A DNA stretch of 21,376 nucleotides from Phyllobacteriaceae bacterium UBA1059 (GTDB lineage: Bacteria; Pseudomonadota; Alphaproteobacteria; Rhizobiales; Rhizobiaceae): positions 4,230 through 25,605 of the forward strand of contig DCDI01000085.1 in NCBI GenBank assembly GCA_002316345.1, in the 5' to 3' direction. The notes below the pieces were generated by a model that was not told the origin of the DNA, did not search any database, and worked only from the letters and a program-made list of their open reading frames with translations. Within the stretch, counting starts at the first letter, position 1; every line of letters starts with the position of its first letter. Below, one piece after another: positions 7,399-15,288 of the stretch. The translations under genes and the position numbers were made by a program.

Positions 7399-8939
7399 TT
7401 GGATGCTCCTTCGCGGATCTTCGGCTTGTGGCTGGGAATGTTCGCTTCCCACCGCATGTCCGGCCGCTGCGGCAGAAGATGCTTCTGGATGCGCTGGCTT
7501 GGCGTGCGGGGGAATTCCGGCACCAGCGCGATGTAGCGGGGGCGCTGATAGGCTGCGAGCTGGTGCGACATCCATGACCAGATAGCGGCCGGGTCGGGCT
7601 GCGACCCTTCGCGCGGCTGGATGAACAGCTGAATATCGTGCTCGCCGATCTCTCCCGGCACGCCGACCATTGCGGCTTCGGCAACGTCCGGGTGGCGGTT
7701 GGCAACGCTCTCGACTTCAAAGGCCGAAACATTTTCGCCCTTGCAACGGACCGAGTCCGTCATCCGACCGTGGAAGAACAGCATGCCGTTCTCGTCCCAG
7801 GAGCCGAGATCGCCGGTGTGGAAGCCGTCGTCCTGCAGTGCCTTCGCGGTCGCTCGCGGATTGGCATAGTAGCCCTGGGTGATCGCACCGGGCAGGGACG
7901 TGCGCACGACGATCTCTCCCCGGCCTTCGCCCGGTCCCAACGTCCGGCCGGTCTCATCCTTCAACGTAATGTCGAACCATGGCATCGCACGTCCGACCGA
8001 ACCGACCACGCCTTCGGCATTCCACGAGGTCAGGCTGGAGCATTCGGTCATGCCGTAGCATTCACGGATCTGGATTCCGAAACGCTTCTCAAATGGAAGC
8101 CAGGCTTCCGGCGCGCAGCCGCCGCCCCAGGCAACACGAACCTTGTGGTTGCGCTCCCAAGGGCTGTCGGGCTGTTTGAGCAGGATCTGGATAATGCCGC
8201 CGAGATGGTGGATATGCGTGCAGCCCGCTTCGGCAACCTGCTGCCAGAACCGCGATGCGCTGAATCGGTCGGAGATCGTCAGCGAAACGTTGCGCACGAA
8301 AGGCAGCAGCAGAACCTGCGCGCCGCCGATATGGTAGAACGGTTCCCACATGAAGAGGTTGTCGCCGGGAACGACATCGGCACACAGGCTCACCGCTTCC
8401 GCAGCCAGCTCCAGCATCATGTGGGTCACCATCACACCCTTTGCCGGGCCGGTCGTGCCCGAGGTGAACATGATGGTGGCGAGATCGTCCGGTCCGGCGA
8501 AGTCATCTGCAGAGGGCTTTTCGGCTTGCGTCGGCAGACCGCGATCGGAGATGATCTCGACCCGGATCGAAGCGGCCTCGGGCATCCCTTCAAGAGCACC
8601 CTCAACGCCGGCATCGCAAAGGATGAGGCTGGGCTGGGTGGTGCGCAGCACATGCTGGAGCGGCGCGCCGACAAGGGCCGGGTTGACCGGCACCCAGACG
8701 AAGCCGCCGCGCATCAGGCCGTGGATCAACGACAGCGATGCCAGGCTGTTGGCCATCATGACCACCACCCGGTCGCCTCGCTTGATACCGAGGTCGTGCA
8801 GGCGCTGAGCCATCGCATCGGCTGCCGTCGCGAGCGCGCCGAACGTCACAGGGCCCGAAGCGGTTGCCGCATAGATGCGGTCAGGTGTGGCGCGCGCCAG
8901 GTCCTGAAGGCGGTTCGCCAGTCCTAGGATGTGCTGCAT
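7395..8939 (-). CDS. AMP-forming acyl-CoA ligase (CaiC/FadD superfamily)
   Basis: ANL-superfamily ligase, 514 residues from ATG 8939. It activates a carboxylic acid to its CoA thioester via an acyl-AMP. Motifs in order: FTSGTTGPAKG (158-168, phosphate loop), YGMTECS (295-301), HTGDLG (374-379), GRMTDSVRCKGENVS (about 391-405) and a C-terminal PRTPSQRIQKHLL. In that last motif the usual catalytic Lys of the GK pair is Arg483, with Lys486 three residues on. The general look is closest to carnitine/crotonobetaine-CoA ligase-like enzymes, but the acid is not known. GTG 8996 is an alternative start overlapping the permease stop. ATG 8939 fits the family N-terminus better, though it has only a distant AAGG. 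It lies between transporter genes and the saccharopine-dehydrogenase-like gene in one operon. Confidence 0.88.
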   Translation of the reverse strand: MQHILGLANRLQDLARATPDRIYAATASGPVTFGALATAADAMAQRLHDLGIKRGDRVVVMMANSLASLSLIHGLMRGGFVWVPVNPALVGAPLQHVLRTTQPSLILCDAGVEGALEGMPEAASIRVEIISDRGLPTQAEKPSADDFAGPDDLATIMFTSGTTGPAKGVMVTHMMLELAAEAVSLCADVVPGDNLFMWEPFYHIGGAQVLLLPFVRNVSLTISDRFSASRFWQQVAEAGCTHIHHLGGIIQILLKQPDSPWERNHKVRVAWGGGCAPEAWLPFEKRFGIQIRECYGMTECSSLTSWNAEGVVGSVGRAMPWFDITLKDETGRTLGPGEGRGEIVVRTSLPGAITQGYYANPRATAKALQDDGFHTGDLGSWDENGMLFFHGRMTDSVRCKGENVSAFEVESVANRHPDVAEAAMVGVPGEIGEHDIQLFIQPREGSQPDPAAIWSWMSHQLAAYQRPRYIALVPEFPRTPSQRIQKHLLPQRPDMRWEANIPSHKPKIREGASK

Positions 8940-8992
8940 GAGTTTGGAATGCCTTGATATCGGGCCAGACAGAACGAACTGTCCGGCATCAT

Positions 8993-10738
8993 TCACTTCT
9001 GAAGTTTGCGGGTTGCGAGCAGGATCACTGTGACGATGAGCAGCACCACCACGGACACCGCCGCGAGGGTCGGGTTGAGCTGCAGGAACATGTCATCCCA
9101 CATCTGCTTCGGCAGCGTCGTCTTAAGGCCGCCCGAGATGAAGATCGCGACCGTCAGCTCATCGAAGGAGGTGACGAAGGCGAACAAGGCAGCCGAGATC
9201 ACGCCACCGCGCAGAAGCGGCAGGGTGATGCGGCGCAGGATCGTCAAACGCCCGGCACCCAGCGTCTCCGCCGCCTGGTTCAGCCGCCAGTCATAGCTCT
9301 TCAACACCGCACCGATCGTGATGAAGCAGTAGGGAATGGCGAGAAGCGTGTGGCCAATCACAAGGCCGGTATTCGTCGCAACCAGACCGATCTGCGCCAT
9401 GAGGTAGAAGAGGCCCACAGCAATGACGATCCTGGGCACCACCATCGGCGCCAGCATCAAAGCGAAAATCGGTCCGTTCCAGCGTGACTGACTGCGCGCC
9501 AAAGCCAGTGCTGCAAGGCCGCCGAGCACCGTGGCACAGAAGGCGGTTGCGAAGGCGACGCCGAAGGAGCGCAGCGTTGCGGCAAGCCACACCGGCGAGG
9601 AGAAATATTGCTCAAACCAACGCAGCGAATAGCCCGGCGGCGGGAACTGCAGCGAGCTCGCCGAGGTGAAAGCCAGCGGAAACACGACCAGGATCGGCGC
9701 GACGAGGAAGATCACCGCGATCAGGGCATAGATGCTGAAGCCACCTTTGGCTGAAGGGTCCTGCGAAGCGAAGCGGTCGAACGGGCTGGACAGCCAGGCA
9801 AGGGCTTTCAGAACGCGTTGCCCGCCTGCGCGCAGCGTCGCACTACCACGCGGAGTACCATCAACCTTTGGTGCCTGACCGGACAGTGCGGAAAGGCCGA
9901 AGAACTTGTTGTAGATCCAGATCGCAACCAGCGTCGCCGCCACCATCAGGCTGGCGAGAACTGCGGCAAACGACCAGTTCACCAGCTCCTGCACCTGCGT
10001 GATGATGGTCTGCGCCAGCATGGTCTGGCCGCGCCCGCCGAGAAAGGCTGGCACGATAAAGAAGCCGAGCGAGGTGATGAAGGTCAGCAAACCGGCTGCC
10101 GCCACACCGGGCGCGGACAGCGGGAAGTAGATCAGCCAAAACCGCTGCGAGCGGCTCGCACCCATCGTGCCGGCCGCAAGCGATAGCCGGTTGTCGATGC
10201 TGTTCATGACCGGCAACATGGTCAACACGGCCAACGGCATCATCGCATGCACCATGCCGATGATGACGCCAAGCTCGTTATACATCAGCCGCATCGGCCG
10301 CTCGAGCAGACCGGTATCCGTCAGCAGTGAATTCAAGACGCCGCGATTGCCGAGCAGGATCATCCAGGCGAAGGTCTTGACAAGATAGGATGTCCAGAAT
10401 GGCAGAAGAACCAGCAGCGTCATCAACGATTGGCGACGGCTGTCCATCTTCGACAGCCACAATGCCAGGGGATAGCCGAGCAGCAGGCAGAACGCCGCCG
10501 TCAGGAATGCGATGCGGAAGGTAATGCCGAGGATGCGCCAGTAGACGGGCGTGTCGATCAGGCGCGTATAATGCTCAGCCGTCAGCGCACCCGTGCCGGG
10601 ATCCTGGACGCCCAGCACGAAAAGCCGTGCCAGCGGGAAGATGAAGAACACCGCCAGCAAGGCCAGCGCCGGAAGCACCAGCCAAAGCGGGCCGAACTGA
10701 AAGCGCCGCGGCGCAGAAACAACAGCACTCGCGCTCAT
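8993..10738 (-). CDS. ABC transporter permease, PotB-PotC-type fusion
   Basis: A 581-residue inner-membrane protein in which two complete permease domains of the polyamine/opine/iron (PotB and PotC) type are joined. The first domain has an EAA loop at about residues 189-208 (TMGASRSQRFWLIYFPLSAPG region) and the second at about 490-509 (ETLGAGRLTILRRITLPLL). The two are linked by a polar stretch near 285-330. Separate genes are the usual arrangement, so a single chain should build the whole membrane channel. ATG 10738 overlaps the ATPase stop as ATGA and is chosen over an ATG 30 nt upstream inside the ATPase gene. Partners are the ATPase at 10735-11817 and the binding protein at 11936-12994. 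Confidence 0.92.
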   Translation of the reverse strand: MSASAVVSAPRRFQFGPLWLVLPALALLAVFFIFPLARLFVLGVQDPGTGALTAEHYTRLIDTPVYWRILGITFRIAFLTAAFCLLLGYPLALWLSKMDSRRQSLMTLLVLLPFWTSYLVKTFAWMILLGNRGVLNSLLTDTGLLERPMRLMYNELGVIIGMVHAMMPLAVLTMLPVMNSIDNRLSLAAGTMGASRSQRFWLIYFPLSAPGVAAAGLLTFITSLGFFIVPAFLGGRGQTMLAQTIITQVQELVNWSFAAVLASLMVAATLVAIWIYNKFFGLSALSGQAPKVDGTPRGSATLRAGGQRVLKALAWLSSPFDRFASQDPSAKGGFSIYALIAVIFLVAPILVVFPLAFTSASSLQFPPPGYSLRWFEQYFSSPVWLAATLRSFGVAFATAFCATVLGGLAALALARSQSRWNGPIFALMLAPMVVPRIVIAVGLFYLMAQIGLVATNTGLVIGHTLLAIPYCFITIGAVLKSYDWRLNQAAETLGAGRLTILRRITLPLLRGGVISAALFAFVTSFDELTVAIFISGGLKTTLPKQMWDDMFLQLNPTLAAVSVVVLLIVTVILLATRKLQK

Positions 10739-11817
10739 GTCACGATTCTCGCTGCTGTTTTCAGCCAATGAACCGCCACCTCGTCGCCGATCGACGGCAG
10801 TTCGCCGGCCGCAGGATCATGGCGCAAGGTCAGGTTTGTATCGGAGCCGAGCGTCAGCAGAAGCCGCGTCTCGGCCCCCACATAGATCAAGTCCGTCAGC
10901 CTGCCCGACACGCCGTCGAAGGCGTTACCCGGCGCCGTACCCAGCCGCATCTGTTCCGGCCGGATGATCAGCGACACATTGGTTGTGGAACGATCACGCG
11001 CCGTATGTTTGCCGCTGAACGTGCCAAACGGCATGCGGATGGTCGCGACATCACCGTCGCGCGACACCTTCTCACCGCTCAGCACATTGGAATGGCCGAT
11101 AAAGGTCGCGGCGAAGAGCGTTTCCGGATTGCCGTAGATCTGGCTCGGCGCACCGATCTGTTCCACCCGCGCATGGTTCATGACGCAGATGCGGTCGGAC
11201 ATTACCAGCGCTTCTTCCTGGTCATGGGTCACGTAGATGATCGTGGTGCCATATTCCTTGTGCAGCCGGCGAATTTCGAGCTGCATATGCTCGCGCAGCG
11301 CCTTGTCGAGCGCACCCAGCGGCTCATCCATCAGGATCACCTTGGGACGGAACACAAGACAACGCGCCAAGGCGACACGCTGCTGCTGGCCGCCGGACAA
11401 CTCCTTGGGGAAGCGGTGCGCGAACTGGTCGAGCTGAACCTTGCGCAACGTTTCTTCGACGCGCGTCTTCATCTCGGCCGAAGGCAGCTTGCGCATTTCC
11501 AGCGGGAAGGCGACGTTTTCGGCAACCGTCATGTGCGGGAACAACGCATAATGCTGGAACACCAACCCCATGCCGCGCGCGTTGACGGGCCTGTGCGTCC
11601 AGTCCTCACCGTTGAAGATCAGGCGCCCTTCGCTCGGATCGGTCAAACCCGAGATCATCTGCAGCAAGGTAGTCTTGCCGGAACCCGATGGTCCCAGCAG
11701 CGTGAGGAACTCGCCGTCTTCGATGGTCACGCTGGTGGGTTCGAGCGCTGTGAACGTGCCATAGCGCTTCGACAAACCTTCGAGCACAAGCGCGCCCTGC
11801 TGAGATGCCGCTGCCAT
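10735..11817 (-). CDS. ABC transporter ATPase, PotA type
   Basis: A 360-residue ATP-hydrolysing subunit energising import. Walker A GPSGSGKTT (42-50), Q-loop in LVFQHYALFPHMT, signature LSGGQQQ (140-146), Walker B ILMDEP (161-166), D-loop GALD and switch histidine His198 in VTHD are all present. The C-terminal 110 residues form a TOBE-type regulatory domain, as in PotA and related spermidine/putrescine, opine and ferric-ion transporters. AGGAG lies 5 nt before ATG 11817. The 118-bp gap to the binding-protein gene contains a GC-rich hairpin. The permease start overlaps its stop. Confidence 0.95.
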   Translation of the reverse strand: MAAASQQGALVLEGLSKRYGTFTALEPTSVTIEDGEFLTLLGPSGSGKTTLLQMISGLTDPSEGRLIFNGEDWTHRPVNARGMGLVFQHYALFPHMTVAENVAFPLEMRKLPSAEMKTRVEETLRKVQLDQFAHRFPKELSGGQQQRVALARCLVFRPKVILMDEPLGALDKALREHMQLEIRRLHKEYGTTIIYVTHDQEEALVMSDRICVMNHARVEQIGAPSQIYGNPETLFAATFIGHSNVLSGEKVSRDGDVATIRMPFGTFSGKHTARDRSTTNVSLIIRPEQMRLGTAPGNAFDGVSGRLTDLIYVGAETRLLLTLGSDTNLTLRHDPAAGELPSIGDEVAVHWLKTAARIVT

Positions 11818-11898
11818 TGGGGCTCCTGGAAAATAATGCCGATCAACGCTGCCCCGAAGTTATGCCGGGCAAGCGTCTTTGGCCGAAAGAGGTGGTCA

Positions 11899-11922
11899 GG
11901 GGAGCAGCACGCACCGCTCCCC
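11899..11922 (-). other. Hairpin between binding-protein and ATPase genes
   Basis: GGGGAGC (11899-11905) and GCTCCCC (11916-11922) form a 7-bp GC-rich stem with a 10-nt loop just downstream of the binding-protein stop. No T-run follows on the minus strand. The position matches the stabilising or attenuating hairpins that let binding proteins be made in excess over the ATPase and permease. Confidence 0.5.
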
Positions 11923-11935
11923 GAAATGGAACAGC

Positions 11936-12994
11936 CTAGTCGAGCAGCCAGCCGTTGAAGCGTTCCGTCAACGCGGCACGATTGGCCTTCCAGAACGGCT
12001 CGGATGCCAGCGACATCAGTTCCAGGTTCTTCGGGGAGGTCGGCAGGATCGCCGCGCGGTCGGCTTCGATGTGATCGTAAGCCTTTAGATTGGTCGGGCC
12101 GTAGGCCAGGTCGTCGGTGAACTTCGCCTGCATCTCGGCCTGAGCGCAGAAGGCGACGAACTGACGGGCCAGATCAGCCTTCGGATTGCCCTTCGGCACG
12201 CCCCAGCCTTCAATGGAATATAGGCCGCCGTTCCATACGATCTTTGCGGGAGCACCGCCGTCGATGGCTGCCTGGAAACGCGCGTTCCAGCCGGCGATCA
12301 TGTCCACTTCGCCGCTTTCCAGCAGCTGCGTGGACTGTGCGCCGCCGGTCCACCAAACGTCGATCTTATCCTTGATCTCGTCGAGCTTGCGGAAGGCACG
12401 ATCGACATCCAGCGGATAAAGATCCTTCGGCGCCACACCGTCAGCCATCAAGGCGATTTCCAGCGTGTCGATCGGGTTTTTGCGCAGGGAACGGCGACCG
12501 GGGAACTTGTCGAAATCCCAGAACGCGGCCCAGCCTTCGGGCGCTTCGGTGATGGTGTCGGTGTTGTAGGCGAGTACGGTGGAATAAACGTCGGTGCCCA
12601 GCATGTTCGGGTGAACGGCTTCCGGCATCACGTCGGATACTTTGGTCGCATCTAGATTGAGCGGCTCAAGCAAACCCTGTTCTTCAAGGATCAGCCGCGC
12701 GGAAAGCGTGATCGTGCATACGTCCCAGATGTAGGATTTGGTATCCACGATCGACTTGAACTGTGCCGTCGGCTCGGCATCGCGCGCCACGCTGTTGATG
12801 GCGATGCCTGTTGCCGCGGTGAAAGGCTCGTAGAACGCCTTGCGGTAGCCTTCGGTGAAGGGACCGCCCGGATCGGCGACAACCAGCGATTGCTCGGCAT
12901 GAGCGCGGCGCATCAGCATGGGTGTAGCAAGCGCTGCTGCTCCTGAAGCCAGGAGGGTTCGGCGCGTTAGAACTGGAAGAAGCGACTTGGTCAT
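11936..12994 (-). CDS. ABC transporter periplasmic binding protein, PotD-like
   Basis: A 352-residue extracellular solute-binding protein. ATG 12994 has GAGGAG 7 nt upstream and places a twin-arginine-like signal at the N-terminus (TRRTLLASGAAALATPML, then RRAHAEQ near residue 34). A longer frame reaching 13087 overlaps the crotonase gene and lacks a signal at its end, so it was rejected. Typical PotD-class features are VADPGGPFTEGYRKAF after the signal, a DVCTITL segment, and WWTGGAQSTQLLESGEVDM, which contributes to the ligand cleft in this class. Members bind polyamines, opines, GABA-like or other nitrogenous solutes. The ligand here should be the substrate of the surrounding CoA-ligase, crotonase and amine-dehydrogenase-like genes. 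Confidence 0.9.
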   Translation of the reverse strand: MTKSLLPVLTRRTLLASGAAALATPMLMRRAHAEQSLVVADPGGPFTEGYRKAFYEPFTAATGIAINSVARDAEPTAQFKSIVDTKSYIWDVCTITLSARLILEEQGLLEPLNLDATKVSDVMPEAVHPNMLGTDVYSTVLAYNTDTITEAPEGWAAFWDFDKFPGRRSLRKNPIDTLEIALMADGVAPKDLYPLDVDRAFRKLDEIKDKIDVWWTGGAQSTQLLESGEVDMIAGWNARFQAAIDGGAPAKIVWNGGLYSIEGWGVPKGNPKADLARQFVAFCAQAEMQAKFTDDLAYGPTNLKAYDHIEADRAAILPTSPKNLELMSLASEPFWKANRAALTERFNGWLLD

Positions 12995-13083
12995 TTCTGT
13001 TCTCCTCTGGTTGTTGAGCCGCACCGTTTGCCGGCGTCGGTAGTGGCATTCCAGGCGCGTCCATTGCCTGGAATGCAGTCTCG

Positions 13084-13857
13084 TCAAGCCTTGCGTGCGG
13101 CGCGGCTTGCCAGGAACTTCTCCATCATCGCCGAAGGCTCACCGGAGGCATAAGCCTCGCGCTGGATGCGCACGCCGGAAGTCATGGCGTCGTCGAAACC
13201 TTCCTGTGTCAGTTCGGCGAAACGCTGACGGTTGAGGCGCATCGCGACCGGCGGCTTGCCCGCCAGAAACTCAGCCAGTTCCAGCGCGGCGGATTGAACC
13301 TGGTCTTCTTCGACAAGGCGCGAGATCAACCCAAAGCCGAAAGCTTCCTGCGCATCCAGCATGCGCCCGGTCAACGTCAGGTCGATCGTCCGTGCCAAGC
13401 CGAGGATTTCGCGCATGATCCAGCTGCCGGTCACCGTGGCGATGCCAGAATTGATCTCGGGCTGTCCCATCTTCACGCCGGCATGCGCAACGCGCAGGTC
13501 ACACAACAGCGCCACCTGGAAGGCAGAGCCTGCCGCCACGCCGTTCAGAGCGGCGACGATCGGCTTCGATCCCAAACGGAACAGGTTGTAGAGCGTCTTC
13601 CACTCTCCCATCCAGCTTTCCGCGCGATCGGCATCGAAGCTCTTACTTTCCGAAAGATCTTGGCCGGCACCGAAAGCGCGGTCACCTGCGCCGGTCAGAA
13701 CGATCGCACGCACCTGATCGTCCGCTTCGGCAGCCTGCAGTGCGGCAATCAGCTGATCACGCATCGGCGTGTTCCAGGCGTTAAGCTTTTCTGGCCGGTT
13801 CAAGGTCAGGCGACGAACTTGACCAATGGTTTCAGCCAACACGAATTCCTGGGACAC
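13084..13857 (-). CDS. Crotonase-superfamily protein (enoyl-CoA hydratase/isomerase-like)
   Basis: A 257-residue CoA-binding enzyme of normal crotonase length. The start is GTG 13857, preceded by a strong AGGAGG about 4 nt away. The oxyanion-hole segments are AFGAGQDL (61-68) and NGVAAGSAF (105-113). Of the two glutamates used by classical enoyl-CoA hydratase, the second is kept (Glu134 in GQPEINSG), while the first position, where rat hydratase has Glu144, is Gln114 (FQVALLCD). Simple hydration by the two-Glu mechanism is therefore doubtful; isomerase, dehydratase or other crotonase chemistry is possible. It is the first gene of the minus-strand operon, 89 bp ahead of the binding-protein gene, and should act on the thioester made by the ligase at 7395-8939. 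Confidence 0.9.
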   Translation of the reverse strand: MSQEFVLAETIGQVRRLTLNRPEKLNAWNTPMRDQLIAALQAAEADDQVRAIVLTGAGDRAFGAGQDLSESKSFDADRAESWMGEWKTLYNLFRLGSKPIVAALNGVAAGSAFQVALLCDLRVAHAGVKMGQPEINSGIATVTGSWIMREILGLARTIDLTLTGRMLDAQEAFGFGLISRLVEEDQVQSAALELAEFLAGKPPVAMRLNRQRFAELTQEGFDDAMTSGVRIQREAYASGEPSAMMEKFLASRAARKA

Positions 13858-13866
13858 GCTTCCTCC

Positions 13867-13899
13867 TTATTGCAATGCAATAGCTGTTATTGCATGATG
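13867..13899 (-). repeat. 33-bp regulatory element, copy 1 (crotonase operon)
   Basis: Read on the minus strand, this element begins CATCATGCAATAACAGCTAT and ends ATTGCAATAA. It matches the element at 14946-14978 at 27 of 33 positions with no gap and in the same orientation relative to its gene. Inside lies a perfect inverted repeat, TGCAATA-GCTGT-TATTGCA (13876-13894), and it overlaps the perfect palindrome TTGCATGATGCAA (13890-13902). It sits between the candidate -10 and the ribosome-binding site, a classic repressor position. The neighbouring IclR protein is the obvious candidate to bind it. Confidence 0.7.
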
Positions 13900-13923
13900 C
13901 AACTGAGAAAACGGATCGGTCAA
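13894..13923 (-). promoter_or_regulatory. Candidate promoter of the crotonase-transporter-ligase operon
   Basis: On the minus strand TTGACC (13923-13918) and CATCAT (13899-13894) are separated by 18 bp and match sigma-70 hexamers at 5 and 4 of 6 positions. The -10 coincides with the first bases of the 33-bp element, so a bound repressor would block the start site. The rest of the 13858-14104 gap shows nothing else I can support. Confidence 0.45.
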
Positions 13924-14104
13924 GCGGGGTTGTTAAAAAACTTAGGTTGAAAGCTGCTGGACGGATCGATCGAGCCGATCTATCGCGCTGTAGATCAATG
14001 TCTTTCCGGGCGTGGCAGTTGTTGCAAGTTGACCGGAAGTATCGAAATCAAGCGCTGCCCGGCTAAGCTGCAAAAGACGGGTACTCGAAAGGTCAGGAAC
14101 AAGA

Positions 14105-14887
14105 ATGCAGGACAAACCGGCCACGGCGCGGCGCGAAGATCCTTTGATGGTCCAGTCCGTTGCGAAAGCGTTTCGGGTGTTGACCGTCTTCGATAAAGGG
14201 CATGGATCGCTGACTCTATCGCAGATCGCCCAGCTCACGGACATGGATGTCAGTGCTGCGCAACGCTTCACCCACACGCTGACACAACTCGGCTATCTCA
14301 AGCGCGATCCGGTAACACGTCAGTTCGAGCTGACCATCAAGACCCTTGATCTTGCCTATCATTACACGCGCGGTTCACGCCTGGTGGACCGAGCGATGCC
14401 TGTGCTGCAGCATCTCAGCAAGGAAACGCAGGAGGCAATCAGCCTGACGATCCTCGACGGCACGGAGATCGTCTTCGTCACGCGCTATCTCAGCCGGCAG
14501 ATGCTCAGCACGGACGTCATCACCGGTTCGCGTTTGCCGGCCTATTGCACCTCGCCGGGTCGCGCGATCCTATCGTGTCTGCCCGAAGCGGAAGTGCGCT
14601 CGATCGTGGAAGCCTCGGAGCTACAAGCCTATACGTCATCGACCCCCAAGAGCGCCGATGACATCCTTGACCTCGTTTCCAAAGCCAAGCTGGACGGTCA
14701 TGCCGTGGCCTTTGAAGAAATTTACCACGGGGACGCTTCAGTCGCCGCGCCAATTCTCGGCTCCAACGGCGCGGTGGTTGCGGCGGTCAGCATAGCGGTG
14801 CCATTGGCCCGCTTCAGCAGGGAGGAAGTTCTGGCGACTTTCCCCAAGCTGGTGGTCGCGGCGGCACGGAGCATTTCTTTCGGCTGA
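14105..14887 (+). CDS. IclR-family transcriptional regulator
   Basis: A 260-residue regulator of typical IclR length. A winged helix-turn-helix lies at about residues 16-75, with LTLSQIAQLTDMDVSAAQRF as the helix pair. It is followed by an IclR effector domain with recognisable stretches TSPGRAILSCLPEAEV and GHAVAFEEIYHGDASVAAPI. ATG 14105 has AGGA 7 nt upstream. It sits between the divergent crotonase operon and the co-directional flavoprotein operon, both of which carry the same 33-bp element, so it most likely controls both. No copy of the element is seen before its own start. The effector is probably the imported compound or its CoA derivative, which is inference. Confidence 0.92.
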   Translation: MQDKPATARREDPLMVQSVAKAFRVLTVFDKGHGSLTLSQIAQLTDMDVSAAQRFTHTLTQLGYLKRDPVTRQFELTIKTLDLAYHYTRGSRLVDRAMPVLQHLSKETQEAISLTILDGTEIVFVTRYLSRQMLSTDVITGSRLPAYCTSPGRAILSCLPEAEVRSIVEASELQAYTSSTPKSADDILDLVSKAKLDGHAVAFEEIYHGDASVAAPILGSNGAVVAAVSIAVPLARFSREEVLATFPKLVVAAARSISFG

Positions 14888-14919
14888 CAGGATAGGCCGT
14901 CCTGCGGATCATTTGCTTG

Positions 14920-14951
14920 TTGACAGCGAACCGCTTTGACGCTCCCATGAT
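14920..14951 (+). promoter_or_regulatory. Candidate promoter of the three-gene flavoprotein operon
   Basis: A perfect TTGACA (14920-14925) precedes CATGAT (14946-14951), which starts the second copy of the 33-bp element. The 20-bp spacing is longer than optimal, so the promoter may be weak or need help. The hexamer order and the element position mirror the crotonase promoter. Upstream, CAGGA/TCCTG (14888-14904) forms only a 5-bp hairpin after the regulator stop. Confidence 0.35.
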
Positions 14952-14978
14952 GCAATACGAGTTATCGGATTGCAATAA
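14946..14978 (+). repeat. 33-bp regulatory element, copy 2 (flavoprotein operon)
   Basis: It begins CATGATGCAATACGAGTTAT and ends ATTGCAATAA, matching copy 1 (13867-13899) at 27 of 33 positions without gaps. Here TGCAATA occurs as an exact direct repeat 20 bp apart (14951 and 14971), two helical turns. GTTAT (14961-14965) and ATAAC (14975-14979) form an inverted repeat. The element ends one base before ATG 14980, so binding would cover the transcription start and the translation start region. Confidence 0.7.
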
Positions 14979-14979
14979 C

Positions 14980-15288
14980 ATGCTGGATGGCCCGACCTTG
15001 TTTCGGCCCGCTGTGGAAAGGCGGCCGGACATCACGATCCGCTTTGAAGGGCGAGACATTCCCGCCTGTGCGGGCGAAAGCCTCGTCACGGCACTGCTCA
15101 CTGCCGGAGTTCTGACAGGTCGCTCAGAATTTGATGGCACGCCGCGTGCCGGCTTCTGCTTGATGGGCGTTTGCCAGGAATGCACGGTCTGGACATCCAC
15201 CGGACAGCGGCTTCGCGCTTGCATGACCGAAGCGCGGGCTGGTCTCGATCTGCGTGCGAGTGCGCCTTTCGAGACCTTTGCGTCATGA
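14980..15288 (+). CDS. Small [2Fe-2S] ferredoxin-like subunit (HcnA/OoxC/NoxC-like)
   Basis: A 102-residue electron-transfer subunit. Cys60, Cys65, Cys68 and Cys81 give the plant-type pattern Cx4Cx2Cx12C (AGFCLMGVCQECTVW and RACMTEA), and DITIRFEGRDIPACAGESLV is the usual N-terminal beta-grasp segment. Small proteins of this type are the third subunit of hydrogen cyanide synthase HcnABC, octopine/nopaline oxidases and related amine or amino-acid dehydrogenases. ATG 14980 fits the family length; ATGs at 14947 and 14950 are alternatives. None has a Shine-Dalgarno sequence, and the chosen start abuts the 33-bp element. Its stop overlaps the next start as ATGA. Confidence 0.85.
   Translation: MLDGPTLFRPAVERRPDITIRFEGRDIPACAGESLVTALLTAGVLTGRSEFDGTPRAGFCLMGVCQECTVWTSTGQRLRACMTEARAGLDLRASAPFETFAS

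Noticed and set aside
7638..8927. 429-codon plus-strand open frame opposite the acyl-CoA ligase
   Set aside because: Rich in Arg, His, Ala and Gly with no domain pattern, and fully explained as the complement of a motif-complete ligase.
10768..11958. 396-codon plus-strand open frame opposite the ABC ATPase
   Set aside because: Complement of an ATPase with every nucleotide-binding motif; the antisense protein is low-complexity and unrecognisable.
14012..14026. TGGCAG...TTGCA resembling a sigma-54 promoter ahead of the IclR gene
   Set aside because: The GG-to-GC spacing is 8 rather than the required 10 bases, and there is no sigma-54 activator gene nearby.
13942..14277. 111-codon minus-strand frame running from the IclR gene into the intergenic gap
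   Set aside because: Its start lies inside the IclR gene and no ribosome-binding site or family match is seen. The tail in 13942-14104 looks protein-like but is too short to support a gene or a remnant.
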